From Candidatus Sulfidibacterium hydrothermale (GTDB lineage: Bacteria > Bacteroidota > Bacteroidia > Bacteroidales > F082): a DNA stretch of 64,000 nt. Under the pieces are notes generated by a model that was not told where the DNA came from, made no database searches, and was given only the letters and a program-made list of their open reading frames with translations. Shown one piece after another: positions 17,889 to 26,348 of this stretch. The stretch covers positions 1,860,001 through 1,924,000 of the forward strand of contig NZ_CP083760.1 of NCBI RefSeq assembly GCF_020149915.1, written 5' to 3'. The translations under genes were made by a program, and so were the position numbers. Position 1 is the stretch's first letter. Every line of letters starts with the position of its first letter.

Positions 17889-19136
17889 ATGGCTGTATTA
17901 AAACCTTTCAAAGGACTGAGACCTCCCAAAGACCTTGCTGAAAAAGTGGCTTCCCGTCCTTATGATGTACTCAATTCACGCGAAGCCCGTGAAGAAGCAA
18001 AAGGAAATCCGTATTCACTCCTCCATATCATCAAGCCGGAAATTGATTTGCCGGAAGAGATTAGTCTTTATGACGAATCGGTTTACCAGAAAGCAAAAGA
18101 AAATTTCGAAAAGTTTAAAGCCAACGGATGGCTAAAACCCGACGATGAAGAATATCTCTACATTTATGCCCAAACCATGAACGGGAAAACCCAGTATGGG
18201 ATCGTGGGTTGCGCCAGTGTGGACGATTATCTGAACAACGTCATTAAGAAACACGAGCTGACACGGAAAGATAAAGAGGAAGACCGGATGAAACATGTGC
18301 GGGTAACCAACGCCAATATGGAACCGGTATTTTTTACCTATCCGGCCCTTCCGGAAGTGGACCAAATCGTTGCCGATTTTGTGAAAAATCATGAACCGGA
18401 ATACAATTTTACCGCCGAAGATGGTTTCGGACACCATTTCTGGGTTATCAAAGACAAAGATTTGATTAACCGCATCGTCGAGCTTTTCGCCACATTGCCG
18501 TCAACATACGTGGCTGATGGTCACCACCGTACCGCTGCAGCAGCGCTGGTGGGAGCCGAAAAACGAAAAGCCAATCCCAACCATACCGGCAAAGAAGAAT
18601 ACAACTATTTCCTTGCAGTTCATTTTCCGGCAGATCAGCTGACCATCATCGATTACAACCGGGTGATCAAAGATCTGAACGGAATGACCAAAGAAGAGCT
18701 GCTCGAAAAGCTGGCGCATTCGTTCAACATCCGCGAGGTAGGAGAGGAAGCTTACCGTCCGCAAAGTCTGCACAATTTTTCCATGTACCTTGACGGAAAA
18801 TGGTATTCGTTGACCGCCAAAAACGGCACTTATGACGATAACGATCCTATTGGCGTGCTGGACGTTACCATTCTGACCAATGAAGTGCTGGAACCGTTGT
18901 TCGGAATCAAAGATCTGCGTACCGACAAAAGAATTGATTTTGTCGGCGGAATTCGCGGACTGGGTGAATTGAAAAAACGGGTGGATAGTGGTGAAATGGC
19001 CGTTGCTTTTGCCCTTTATCCGGTAAGCATGGATCAATTGATCCGTATTGCCGACAGTGGTAAAATCATGCCTCCCAAAACGACCTGGTTTGAGCCCAAA
19101 TTGCGTTCCGGTTTGATCGTACACGAACTGGATTAA
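17889..19136 (+). CDS. DUF1015-family protein
   Basis: 415 residues. The start MAVLKPFKGLRPPKDLAEKV and the block STYVADGHHRTAAAA (about 203-217) define the DUF1015 family (COG4198), which has no established enzymatic role that I can name. The DGHHR core resembles the substrate/nucleotide loop of ParB/sulfiredoxin-fold proteins, a fold that includes the ADP-dependent serine kinase SerK. In Bacteroidota this gene commonly stands with serC and serA, as here. A role in phosphoserine or serine handling is therefore attractive, but it is inference. It has no signal peptide and is probably cytoplasmic. Confidence 0.9.
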   Translation: MAVLKPFKGLRPPKDLAEKVASRPYDVLNSREAREEAKGNPYSLLHIIKPEIDLPEEISLYDESVYQKAKENFEKFKANGWLKPDDEEYLYIYAQTMNGKTQYGIVGCASVDDYLNNVIKKHELTRKDKEEDRMKHVRVTNANMEPVFFTYPALPEVDQIVADFVKNHEPEYNFTAEDGFGHHFWVIKDKDLINRIVELFATLPSTYVADGHHRTAAAALVGAEKRKANPNHTGKEEYNYFLAVHFPADQLTIIDYNRVIKDLNGMTKEELLEKLAHSFNIREVGEEAYRPQSLHNFSMYLDGKWYSLTAKNGTYDDNDPIGVLDVTILTNEVLEPLFGIKDLRTDKRIDFVGGIRGLGELKKRVDSGEMAVAFALYPVSMDQLIRIADSGKIMPPKTTWFEPKLRSGLIVHELD

Positions 19137-19153
19137 TTCAAAAATCTTACGTA

Positions 19154-19195
19154 CAAAAAAACGCCGTTGGAATGAGTTTTCCAAGGGCGTTTTTC
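19154..19195. terminator. Bidirectional terminator
   Basis: AAAAAACGCC-TTGGAA and TTCCAA-GGCGTTTTT arms with one bulge, between the convergent DUF1015 gene and the gene at 19221-19799. Confidence 0.75.
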
Positions 19196-19220
19196 TTTGA
19201 AAAAGCGTTATGGCACCGGT

Positions 19221-19799
19221 TTAATCATCGTCTACCGTCCAACTGTAAACCATTGAAGCATCGCCGGTAAATTGTTTTTCCCGGTCAATGTCGGTCTGGG
19301 CTTCGAATTCGGGGCCGAAGCGTTCGAAAGCGCTGAGAAAACCAAAGTCTTTGTCCGGAATTTTTTCCAGAATCTTTCCAACCATCGAAAGCGATTTCTT
19401 GGCAATGACAAGCCAGGGAGTCCCGGCGGTTCCGACAATATCAGAAACAATTCCCAGCGCATCACCGGCAATACCGGTTTTCAGGTCTTCCAGAATTTGT
19501 CCGAGGTCGCGCGTGGCTTTACGGCTGTGGCGCAGGTAAAACTGAACGTTCAGCTCACGGTCTTTGGGCATCTCGCGGCTCAGTACAAATAATCCTTCCG
19601 AACCGGGTTGGTCCGGTACGTCAAAATGATACACGTTATCGTGCCGGTGGGTCAGCAGAAAAGGCTGCTGCGGCAGGGTGGAAATAATCATTTTGTCATT
19701 GTCTTCGGGATGTTCGGCCACAACAACAAAATACAAATGCCAGCGTTTACGCGGACGATAGATTTTCACTTCGTCAATTTCAAGTCTGATTTTTGTCAT
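19221..19799 (-). CDS. Conserved hypothetical protein
   Basis: 192 residues from the ATG at 19799 (MTKIRLEIDEVKIYRPRKRW); an upstream ATG at 19823 adds eight residues and is less likely. The first 100 residues look like a beta-sandwich, C2-like domain with alternating hydrophobic residues. A Gly/Ala-rich amphipathic segment (about 105-150, GIAGDALGIVSDIVGTAG) follows. There is no signal peptide. I do not recognise a named family; similar small beta-domain proteins occur beside stress or phage-tail-like genes, but none is present here. Confidence 0.7.
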   Translation of the reverse strand: MTKIRLEIDEVKIYRPRKRWHLYFVVVAEHPEDNDKMIISTLPQQPFLLTHRHDNVYHFDVPDQPGSEGLFVLSREMPKDRELNVQFYLRHSRKATRDLGQILEDLKTGIAGDALGIVSDIVGTAGTPWLVIAKKSLSMVGKILEKIPDKDFGFLSAFERFGPEFEAQTDIDREKQFTGDASMVYSWTVDDD

Positions 19800-19975
19800 G
19801 ATTTGATTTTTAAAGGGTTGCATGTAAAACTACTATAAATTACGGCCCCGGACAAACTTTTTTCGAAAAAATGTTAAAAATTCAAAATATTTCGTTAATT
19901 CGCAATCGTTTTTACCGGAAAAAGAATTTTTTTAAAAGTTTTTCCCTATCATTGTAAAAAAGAAAAAGGAGCAGA

Positions 19976-20782
19976 ATGAAGGATAAGGTAGTGGTGATTA
20001 CTGGAGCAAGTTCCGGGATTGGTAAAGCTTTGGCATATACCTTCTCCCGTAAGGGATCTTCGGTGTTTTTAGGCGCCCGCAATGTGGAAGCATTGAAAAA
20101 GATTACGGATGAGATTGTTGCCGAAGGAGGAAAAGCCGCTTTTGCACCTTTAGATGTCACTGACGAAGCAGCTTGCAAGGATTTTATTTTGAAAGCACAC
20201 GACACTTTTGGAAAAATTGACGTGCTTATCAATAATGCCGGAATTTCCATGCGGGCTTTGTTTGCAGACACCACACCTGACGTATTAAAAAAAGTGATGG
20301 ATGTTAATTTTTGGGGAACGGTGTATTGCACCAAGTATGCTTTGCCTTTTCTGCTTGAAACCAAAGGTTCGGTTGTTGCCGTTTCGTCGGTAGCCGGCAT
20401 CAAAGGGCTCCCCGGAAGAACCGGTTATTCGGCTTCTAAATTTGCGATCCATGGCTTTATGGAGAGTCTGCGTATCGAAAATTTAAAAACGGGACTTCAT
20501 GTTTTAATGGCATATCCCGGATTTACGGCTTCCAACATCCGAAATACCGCGCTGACAGCCGATGGCTCACAGCAGGGAAAATCACCGTTGGAAGAAGGGA
20601 AGATTATGCCTGCCGAAGAAGTGGCTGAACACATCTACCGGGCAGTGAAAAAAAGAAAACGATCGATGGTGTTGACTTCAGAAGGAAAACTGACAGTGCT
20701 CCTGAGTAAATTTTTTACCGGATTTCTGGATAAGCTGGTGTATAATCACATGGCCAAAGAACCGGATTCACCATTTAAATAA
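19976..20782 (+). CDS. Short-chain dehydrogenase/reductase
   Basis: 268 residues. TGASSGIG (about 9-16) binds the cofactor, NNAG near residue 88 is the structural motif, and the catalytic Ser with YSASK (about 151-155) completes the triad. A good ribosome site (AAAGGAG) lies 8 bases before the ATG, unusual in this window. It is a classical SDR with an extra C-terminal segment of about 30 residues. A paralogue at 32864-33676 has the same layout and similar ends, including the PAEEV/KRKRSMVLT region. Substrate unknown. Confidence 0.9.
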   Translation: MKDKVVVITGASSGIGKALAYTFSRKGSSVFLGARNVEALKKITDEIVAEGGKAAFAPLDVTDEAACKDFILKAHDTFGKIDVLINNAGISMRALFADTTPDVLKKVMDVNFWGTVYCTKYALPFLLETKGSVVAVSSVAGIKGLPGRTGYSASKFAIHGFMESLRIENLKTGLHVLMAYPGFTASNIRNTALTADGSQQGKSPLEEGKIMPAEEVAEHIYRAVKKRKRSMVLTSEGKLTVLLSKFFTGFLDKLVYNHMAKEPDSPFK

Positions 20783-20831
20783 TTGAAGATAAATAAAAGA
20801 ACAAAATATAAACGATTAAAATTTTATTGAA

Positions 20832-21284
20832 ATGATAAGCTCTTATGAAATAATTCCCAAAAAAGGACTGGGTGACCTGACGTTCGGAATGGACATGGAA
20901 AAAGTGGTTTCTGCCCTGGGTGAGCCTGAGGAAGTAGACAACTTTGAAGGAGATGAGGAACTGAATGCCGTACTCTTACACTATCAGAATAAAGGATTTT
21001 CTGTCTTTTTTGAAGGATTGACCCGCCAGGTAGTAGCCGGCATCGAAACCAGTCATCCGGATGCCACTTTGTTTGGTGAGAAAATTATCGGAATGACTGA
21101 AGAAGAAGCCGTTGACCTCATGAAACGCAACGGAATACCCGATTATGATAAAGAAACCGAAGAAGGCGAAACCCGTCTCTCTTTTGAAGAAGTAATGGTG
21201 GATTTTTACATGCGTGACGGGAAAGTGGCCTTCGTCAACTGGGATGTTATTGTTGACGAAGAAGGCAATGTGACGGATTTGTAA
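20832..21284 (+). CDS. Hypothetical protein
   Basis: 150 residues, strongly acidic (many Glu and Asp), with a start MISSYEIIPKKGLGDLTFGM. The GLGDLTFGMDMEKVVSALGEP segment has the 'G...FGM...V...LG.P' spacing of BamE/SmpA-like repeat folds, but the protein lacks a signal peptide. No family is assigned. It lies 49 bases after the SDR gene, so it may be in the same transcript. Confidence 0.65.
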   Translation: MISSYEIIPKKGLGDLTFGMDMEKVVSALGEPEEVDNFEGDEELNAVLLHYQNKGFSVFFEGLTRQVVAGIETSHPDATLFGEKIIGMTEEEAVDLMKRNGIPDYDKETEEGETRLSFEEVMVDFYMRDGKVAFVNWDVIVDEEGNVTDL

Positions 21285-21421
21285 AAAACCGCGCCATTCT
21301 TCCCGGTCTTTTCAAAAAGATAAAATCCGGCAGGGTTTTGTTTTAACTGCCGGTATTACTGTGTAGCAAAAACAGTTGTTCACAGTAAAAAATTTAATTG
21401 TTAGCCTGTAATTGTTCCTAT

Positions 21422-23443
21422 ATGCCATTTAAACTGATTTCGGAATATCAGCCTACAGGCGACCAGCCGGAAGCCATTCAGCAACTGACGGAAGGCTTGA
21501 ATCGCGGAGATGCGGCGCAAGTATTGCTCGGCGTAACCGGTTCGGGCAAAACGTTTACCATTGCGAATGTCCTGGCCCGCGTAAACCGGCCGGCATTGAT
21601 TCTGAGCCATAACAAAACGCTGGCAGCTCAGCTTTATGGTGAGTTCAAGCAGTTTTTCCCGGAAAACCGGGTGGAATATTTTGTTTCTTATTACGATTAT
21701 TACCAGCCGGAAGCTTATATTCCGGTAACCAATACCTACATCGAAAAAGATCTCTCCATCAATGAAGAAATTGAAAAACTGCGGCTAAGCGCCACATCCG
21801 CTTTGCTATCAGGCCGCCGGGATGTCATTGTGGTCAGTTCGGTTTCTTGTATTTATGGCATTGGTAATCCGGATGATTTCTCCAGTAATGTTATTGCACT
21901 CCAAAGCGGACAGGCTTTGAGCCGGCAGAAATTGTTAAACGACCTGGTGAATGCGTTATATTCCAGAACGCAAACCGAACTGGGACGGGGAAACTTCCGC
22001 GTAAAAGGCGATACGGTCGATATCTTTCCGGCGTATGCCGATCACGCAGTTCGTGTGATCTTTTGGGGAAATGAAATTGATGTGCTGGAAACCATTGATC
22101 CGCTTTCCGGAAAACGGATCTCAAAAGAAAACTCCGTAACCATTTATCCGGCCAATATTTTTGTTACCACACGGGATAAAATGACCGAAGCCATTCAGGA
22201 GATTCAGCTGGATATGCAAAAACAGGTGGAATATTTCCGCGAAATAGGAAAGCATCAGGAAGCCAAACGGCTGGAAGACCGCGTAACTTATGATGTGGAG
22301 ATGTTGCGCGAATTGGGATATTGCTCCGGCATTGAAAATTATTCACGATACTTTGACGGACGAAAACCGGGTTCACGTCCCTTTTGTCTGCTGGATTATT
22401 TTCCGGACGATTTTATCACCATTATTGATGAAAGTCATGTGACCATTCCGCAAATCAGGGCCATGTATGGCGGCGACCGCTCGCGTAAACAAAACCTGGT
22501 GGAATACGGATTTCGGCTTCCCTCGGCCATGGATAACCGGCCGTTGAAATTCGATGAGTTTGAACAGCTTACCGGACAAACCATTTATGTCAGTGCCACA
22601 CCGGCCGAATATGAGCTGCAAAAAGCTGAAGGCGTGGTGGTGGAACAAATTATTCGTCCGACCGGTTTACTGGAACCGGAAATAGAGGTTCGTCCCAGCC
22701 TGAACCAAATGGACGATCTGTTGGATGAAATAGAAAAAACCATTCAAAAAAATCAACGGGTACTGGTAACCACCTTAACCAAAAGAATGGCCGAGGAACT
22801 TTCGAAATATCTGTTGGATCTGAACATAAAAACCCGGTATATCCACTCGGATGTCGATACGCTGGACCGGATTGAAATCATGCGGGACCTGCGTCTTGGG
22901 AAAATAGATGTGTTAGTAGGAGTGAACCTGCTGCGTGAAGGACTGGACTTGCCCGAAGTGTCGCTGGTAGCAATTTTGGATGCCGACAAAGAGGGCTTTT
23001 TGCGTTCAGAACGCTCGTTAACCCAAACAGCCGGACGGGCAGCCCGGAATTTGGACAGTAAAGTTATTTTCTATGCCGATACCATCACCGGCTCCATGCA
23101 ACGGACCATTGAAGAAACCAACCGGAAAAGAGAGAAACAACTGGCTTACAATGCAGAACACGGCATTACCCCCAAGCAGATCATTAAGTCAACCGATTCT
23201 ATCCTCGGGCAAACCGTTGTAGCAGACAGCAAAAAAGAAACCGAAAAATTTTATGTGGAAAAAGAACCGGATGTGGCTGCCGATCCGGTGGTGCAGTATA
23301 TGAGTGCCGATGCGGTCAGAAAATCCATTGAAAAAAACCGGAAAGAGATGCAGAAAGCAGCCCGCGAATTGGATTTTATTGAAGCAGCCCGCTTGCGCGA
23401 CGAAGTAAAAAGCCTGGAAAAACTATTATCTACCATGGAATGA
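21422..23443 (+). CDS. uvrB: UvrABC system protein B
   Basis: 673 residues from the ATG at 21422; the in-frame start at 21398 would add eight residues not found in the family. Walker A GVTGSGKT (37-44), the beta-hairpin region YYDYYQPEAYIP that clamps damaged DNA, the DEAH-type box IIDESHVTIPQ, helicase motifs to about residue 560 (QTAGRAARN), and a C-terminal UVR domain (about 630-668) that contacts UvrA/UvrC are all present. It is the damage-recognition ATPase of nucleotide excision repair. A small inverted repeat (CCGGCAG...CTGCCGG, 21328-21346) lies upstream. No uvrA or uvrC in the window. Confidence 0.97.
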   Translation: MPFKLISEYQPTGDQPEAIQQLTEGLNRGDAAQVLLGVTGSGKTFTIANVLARVNRPALILSHNKTLAAQLYGEFKQFFPENRVEYFVSYYDYYQPEAYIPVTNTYIEKDLSINEEIEKLRLSATSALLSGRRDVIVVSSVSCIYGIGNPDDFSSNVIALQSGQALSRQKLLNDLVNALYSRTQTELGRGNFRVKGDTVDIFPAYADHAVRVIFWGNEIDVLETIDPLSGKRISKENSVTIYPANIFVTTRDKMTEAIQEIQLDMQKQVEYFREIGKHQEAKRLEDRVTYDVEMLRELGYCSGIENYSRYFDGRKPGSRPFCLLDYFPDDFITIIDESHVTIPQIRAMYGGDRSRKQNLVEYGFRLPSAMDNRPLKFDEFEQLTGQTIYVSATPAEYELQKAEGVVVEQIIRPTGLLEPEIEVRPSLNQMDDLLDEIEKTIQKNQRVLVTTLTKRMAEELSKYLLDLNIKTRYIHSDVDTLDRIEIMRDLRLGKIDVLVGVNLLREGLDLPEVSLVAILDADKEGFLRSERSLTQTAGRAARNLDSKVIFYADTITGSMQRTIEETNRKREKQLAYNAEHGITPKQIIKSTDSILGQTVVADSKKETEKFYVEKEPDVAADPVVQYMSADAVRKSIEKNRKEMQKAARELDFIEAARLRDEVKSLEKLLSTME

Positions 23444-23456
23444 GTTTCCCCGGCAT

Positions 23457-23492
23457 AAAAAAAACCTGAAAGGCTTTCCTTTCAGGTTTTTT
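23457..23492. terminator. Strong bidirectional terminator
   Basis: Perfect 13-base arms AAAACCTGAAAGG and CCTTTCAGGTTTT around a CTTT loop, flanked by A and T runs. Serves uvrB (+) and the superoxide reductase gene (-). Confidence 0.9.
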
Positions 23493-23525
23493 ATTTTATA
23501 AAACAGAAAATAATTCCGATCGGTA

Positions 23526-23906
23526 TTATTCGGTTACTTCCACTACGACTTCGTCACTCTGCCAGAGGCCGTGTTTGGTACAAAAAGCCATGGCTGTAAG
23601 TTTCATATTTCTTGTAGGTACAATGTAAAAGTCAACTTCTACGTGTCCGGGTTGATTGCCAAGAGCGCCCGGAACAAAAGTAGCCTGTGCCAGGTTGTTT
23701 TCTCCATTCCAGAGTTGAACCCAGGCAATATAATGATCAAAATCATCCGGGTGCGGATATTCATCCCCCAATTTTACCGTTACTTTAAATTTTTCCCCTT
23801 TTTTGGCTGTTTTTTCGCAATGAATAAAGGGTGAATGACGGTCAATGTAATCTCTTTTTGCTTCGCGGTCAATGGTCGAAATGTCGACATATCTGTTAAT
23901 TTTCAT
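23526..23906 (-). CDS. Superoxide reductase (class II, neelaredoxin-like)
   Basis: 126 residues. The iron-site ligands are visible: His in DRHSPF, His in YPHPDD, His in FDHYI, and Cys plus His in CTKHGLW near the C-terminus, the four-His one-Cys pattern of superoxide reductase. The protein has no N-terminal desulforedoxin domain, hence class II. It reduces superoxide to peroxide without making oxygen, a defence typical of anaerobes and microaerophiles. The usual Glu ligand of the resting state is not evident. The gene stands alone between terminators. Confidence 0.87.
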   Translation of the reverse strand: MKINRYVDISTIDREAKRDYIDRHSPFIHCEKTAKKGEKFKVTVKLGDEYPHPDDFDHYIAWVQLWNGENNLAQATFVPGALGNQPGHVEVDFYIVPTRNMKLTAMAFCTKHGLWQSDEVVVEVTE

Positions 23907-23975
23907 GGTTGTATTATTTAAAATGATTATTAATAAGGCAAAAGTATAAAAAATATGATAGGAAAACCGATTTAC

Positions 23976-24806
23976 TTAATCTTTTTTAACATTTTCCTGA
24001 ACCGATTCAGTATCAGCTTGTTCCGAATCAAGTCCCAAATCAGAAGCCAGTTTTTGCTGCAGCGTGGAAGGTTCGATGTTATGACGGATGTTGCCGCCGG
24101 TACAATACGAAATATTACCGGTTTCTTCGGATACCACAATGGCAATGGCATCGGATATTTCAGTAAGACCGACTGCTGCACGGTGCCGCAGTCCGGCATA
24201 ACGGGGCAGTTTCTTTTTGGAAACCGGCAACACACAGCCAGCCGCTTTTATCCGGTTTTGGGTGATGATCATCGCCCCATCGTGTAATGGGCTGTTTTTA
24301 AAAAAGATGTTTTCAATAAGCGGACTGCTGATCACAGCATCAATAATCACCCCGGTGTTCACCACCTGTTGTAATTCATTTTGCCGTGTAATCACAATCA
24401 ATGCCCCCTGCTTGATATTGCTCATGTGCCGGCAAGCCACCACCACCGGATTGGTATCGGTTTCGTACGACGATTCAAACCAGTTGGATAAAAAAGCAAA
24501 ATGTTTTCCATACTTTCCAAGAAACGACGGGGTACCCAATGCCAACAGAAACTGCCGGATTTCCGGTTGAAAAATAATGAGAAACGCAATAATTCCCACA
24601 CTGATAAATGCACCAAGAATATCTGACAGCAGTTGCATCTTTAGTGCAGCAGTAATTTTCCAGAGCACAAAGATGGCTACAATCCCCAGAAAGATATTAA
24701 TGGCTGCGGTGCCCTTCAGCAACTTGTACAGCATAAAGAGTAAAACCGCCACCAAAAAGATGTCGACCAGGTCAAGAATACGAATGTGGATAAAAATTGC
24801 TTCCAA
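23976..24806 (-). CDS. cdaA: Diadenylate cyclase, CdaA/DacA type
   Basis: 276 residues: three N-terminal membrane helices (about 12-31, 37-54, 62-80), then a DAC domain (about 105-245) with the catalytic motifs DGA (176-178) and RHR (207-209). It makes cyclic di-AMP from two ATP at the membrane. The C-terminus has about 25 acidic residues. It lies 25 bases downstream of folP on the same strand, the usual folP-cdaA arrangement of Bacteroidota, so both are likely one transcript. No cdaR or glmM is seen nearby. Confidence 0.95.
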   Translation of the reverse strand: MEAIFIHIRILDLVDIFLVAVLLFMLYKLLKGTAAINIFLGIVAIFVLWKITAALKMQLLSDILGAFISVGIIAFLIIFQPEIRQFLLALGTPSFLGKYGKHFAFLSNWFESSYETDTNPVVVACRHMSNIKQGALIVITRQNELQQVVNTGVIIDAVISSPLIENIFFKNSPLHDGAMIITQNRIKAAGCVLPVSKKKLPRYAGLRHRAAVGLTEISDAIAIVVSEETGNISYCTGGNIRHNIEPSTLQQKLASDLGLDSEQADTESVQENVKKD

Positions 24807-24831
24807 ATTTAAACGCTTTTACGGGGTAAAA

Positions 24832-25716
24832 TTAATACGAATTGCCCGAATTCCCAAAGTTACGGTAAAATTCAACCAGTCGGACAACTTCAACTGCTTC
24901 TTTTACATCGTGTACACGCAAAATATTGGCCCCGTTGAGTAACGCCAGGGTATGCAATGTTGTAGTACCGTTCAATGCTTCCTCCGGTTGGGTTTGCAGT
25001 ACTTTATTGATCATCGACTTCCGCGAAATTCCCGCCAGGATCGGAAGATTTCCTACTCTGACATCGCCGAGTTGTGCCAGCAACCGGTAATTGGCTTCCA
25101 GGGTTTTGCCAAAGCCAAAACCGGGATCCAAAATAATATTTTCCACGCCTTGTTCTCGTAACTGTTGCACACGACCGGAAAAGAAAGTACTTACTTTTTC
25201 AACAATCGTCTGACGCGGGACAGGATGCTGTTGCATGGTTTGCGGTGTGCCGTGGATATGCATAAGAATATAAGGAACATTAAGCCGGGCGATCGTGCTG
25301 AACATATTGGTATCCATGGTTCCACCGGAAATATCATTAACAATATGCGCTCCCGTTTCAACAGCTTCTTTTGCTACACCGGAACGAAAAGTATCAATGG
25401 AAAACAGCGCCTCCGGAAAATGAGCAACCAGTTTCTCCAGTACCGGTAACAATCGTCTTTTCTCTTCTTCTTCATCCACTTCCGGTGCTCCCGGGCGGGT
25501 GGAAACGGCACCAATATCAATTATATCAGCACCATCCTTCAGCATTTCTTCCGCATGATACAGTCCTTGTTCCCCATCAATATATTTTCCGCCATCAAAG
25601 AAAGAATCGGGGGTAAGGTTTAAAATTCCCATGATTTTCGGACGGGAAAAATCAATGATTTTTTCTCCTGCCCGGATCTTTTGTATTGCCGGAAAAAAAG
25701 TATCTTTATTGCCCAT
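24832..25716 (-). CDS. folP: Dihydropteroate synthase
   Basis: 294 residues. MGILNLTPDSFFDGGKY (about 29-45), DIGAVSTRPGA (about 82-92) and the later DPGFGFGK and ISRKSM blocks are the pterin and pABA-binding signatures of DHPS. It condenses pABA with hydroxymethyl-dihydropterin diphosphate in folate synthesis. The start is uncertain by a few residues but the family body begins at about residue 20. It precedes cdaA in an operon, and is divergent from the DUF1599 gene. A TACTTTTG box lies at 25740-25747 (minus). Confidence 0.95.
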   Translation of the reverse strand: MGNKDTFFPAIQKIRAGEKIIDFSRPKIMGILNLTPDSFFDGGKYIDGEQGLYHAEEMLKDGADIIDIGAVSTRPGAPEVDEEEEKRRLLPVLEKLVAHFPEALFSIDTFRSGVAKEAVETGAHIVNDISGGTMDTNMFSTIARLNVPYILMHIHGTPQTMQQHPVPRQTIVEKVSTFFSGRVQQLREQGVENIILDPGFGFGKTLEANYRLLAQLGDVRVGNLPILAGISRKSMINKVLQTQPEEALNGTTTLHTLALLNGANILRVHDVKEAVEVVRLVEFYRNFGNSGNSY

Positions 25717-25768
25717 AAAAAAAGACCATTTTACCGTGTCAAAAGTAGGGAATTATTAAACGTAATTT

Positions 25769-26323
25769 ATGGAAAACAAAACAGCGCAGCAGTTTGAAAC
25801 CATCATGCAGCAATGTGTGGATGTTTTTGAGAAAAAGATGAAAGATTACGGGTCAGCCTGGCGGATCTTACGAACTTCCAGCCTTACTGACCAGATTTAT
25901 ATTAAAGCCAAAAGGATTCGCAGCATTCAACTGAAAGGTGAACAAAAAATAAAAGAAGGAATCGTTCCCGAATTTATCGGTATTGTCAATTATTCGGTCA
26001 TGGCCCTGATTCAACTGGAAAAAGGAGTAGCCGACAGCCCGGATCTGGACGAAGAAACTGCCCGCAAATTATTCCGGAAATATCTCGAGAAAGCACGCGA
26101 TTTGATGTTAAATAAAAACCACGACTATGGCGAAGCCTGGCGAAATATGCGTATTTCTTCTTTAACCGATATCATTTTAATGAAACTCCTTCGCATCAAA
26201 CAAATCGAAAATAACGAAGGAAAAACAATGGTTTCGGAAGGACTGGATGCCAATTATTACGACATCATCAATTATTCTGTTTTTGCACTCATTAAAATTT
26301 TACTGGAAGGTGAGCAGGAATAA
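25769..26323 (+). CDS. DUF1599 protein with internal tandem duplication
   Basis: 184 residues made of two similar halves. The first (about 10-85) contains MKDYGSAWRILRTSSLTDQI and IVNYSVMALIQLE; the second (about 105-180) contains NHDYGEAWRNMRISSLTDII and IINYSVFALIKIL. The repeat is easily seen by eye. DUF1599 (also called nucleotide-modification-associated domain 1) has no certain function; the all-helical fold with conserved Asp/Glu resembles pyrophosphohydrolases. It stands divergent to folP, and 25 bases before the BT_3928-family gene, a neighbourhood that recurs in Bacteroidota. Confidence 0.85.
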   Translation: MENKTAQQFETIMQQCVDVFEKKMKDYGSAWRILRTSSLTDQIYIKAKRIRSIQLKGEQKIKEGIVPEFIGIVNYSVMALIQLEKGVADSPDLDEETARKLFRKYLEKARDLMLNKNHDYGEAWRNMRISSLTDIILMKLLRIKQIENNEGKTMVSEGLDANYYDIINYSVFALIKILLEGEQE

Positions 26324-26348
26324 AGCCAGACGTTTTGTTTATGTTTTA

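Noticed and set aside
21328-21346. Inverted repeat CCGGCAG/CTGCCGG as terminator
   Set aside because: The loop is long and no T run follows; it may be a weak hairpin, but a terminator cannot be claimed.
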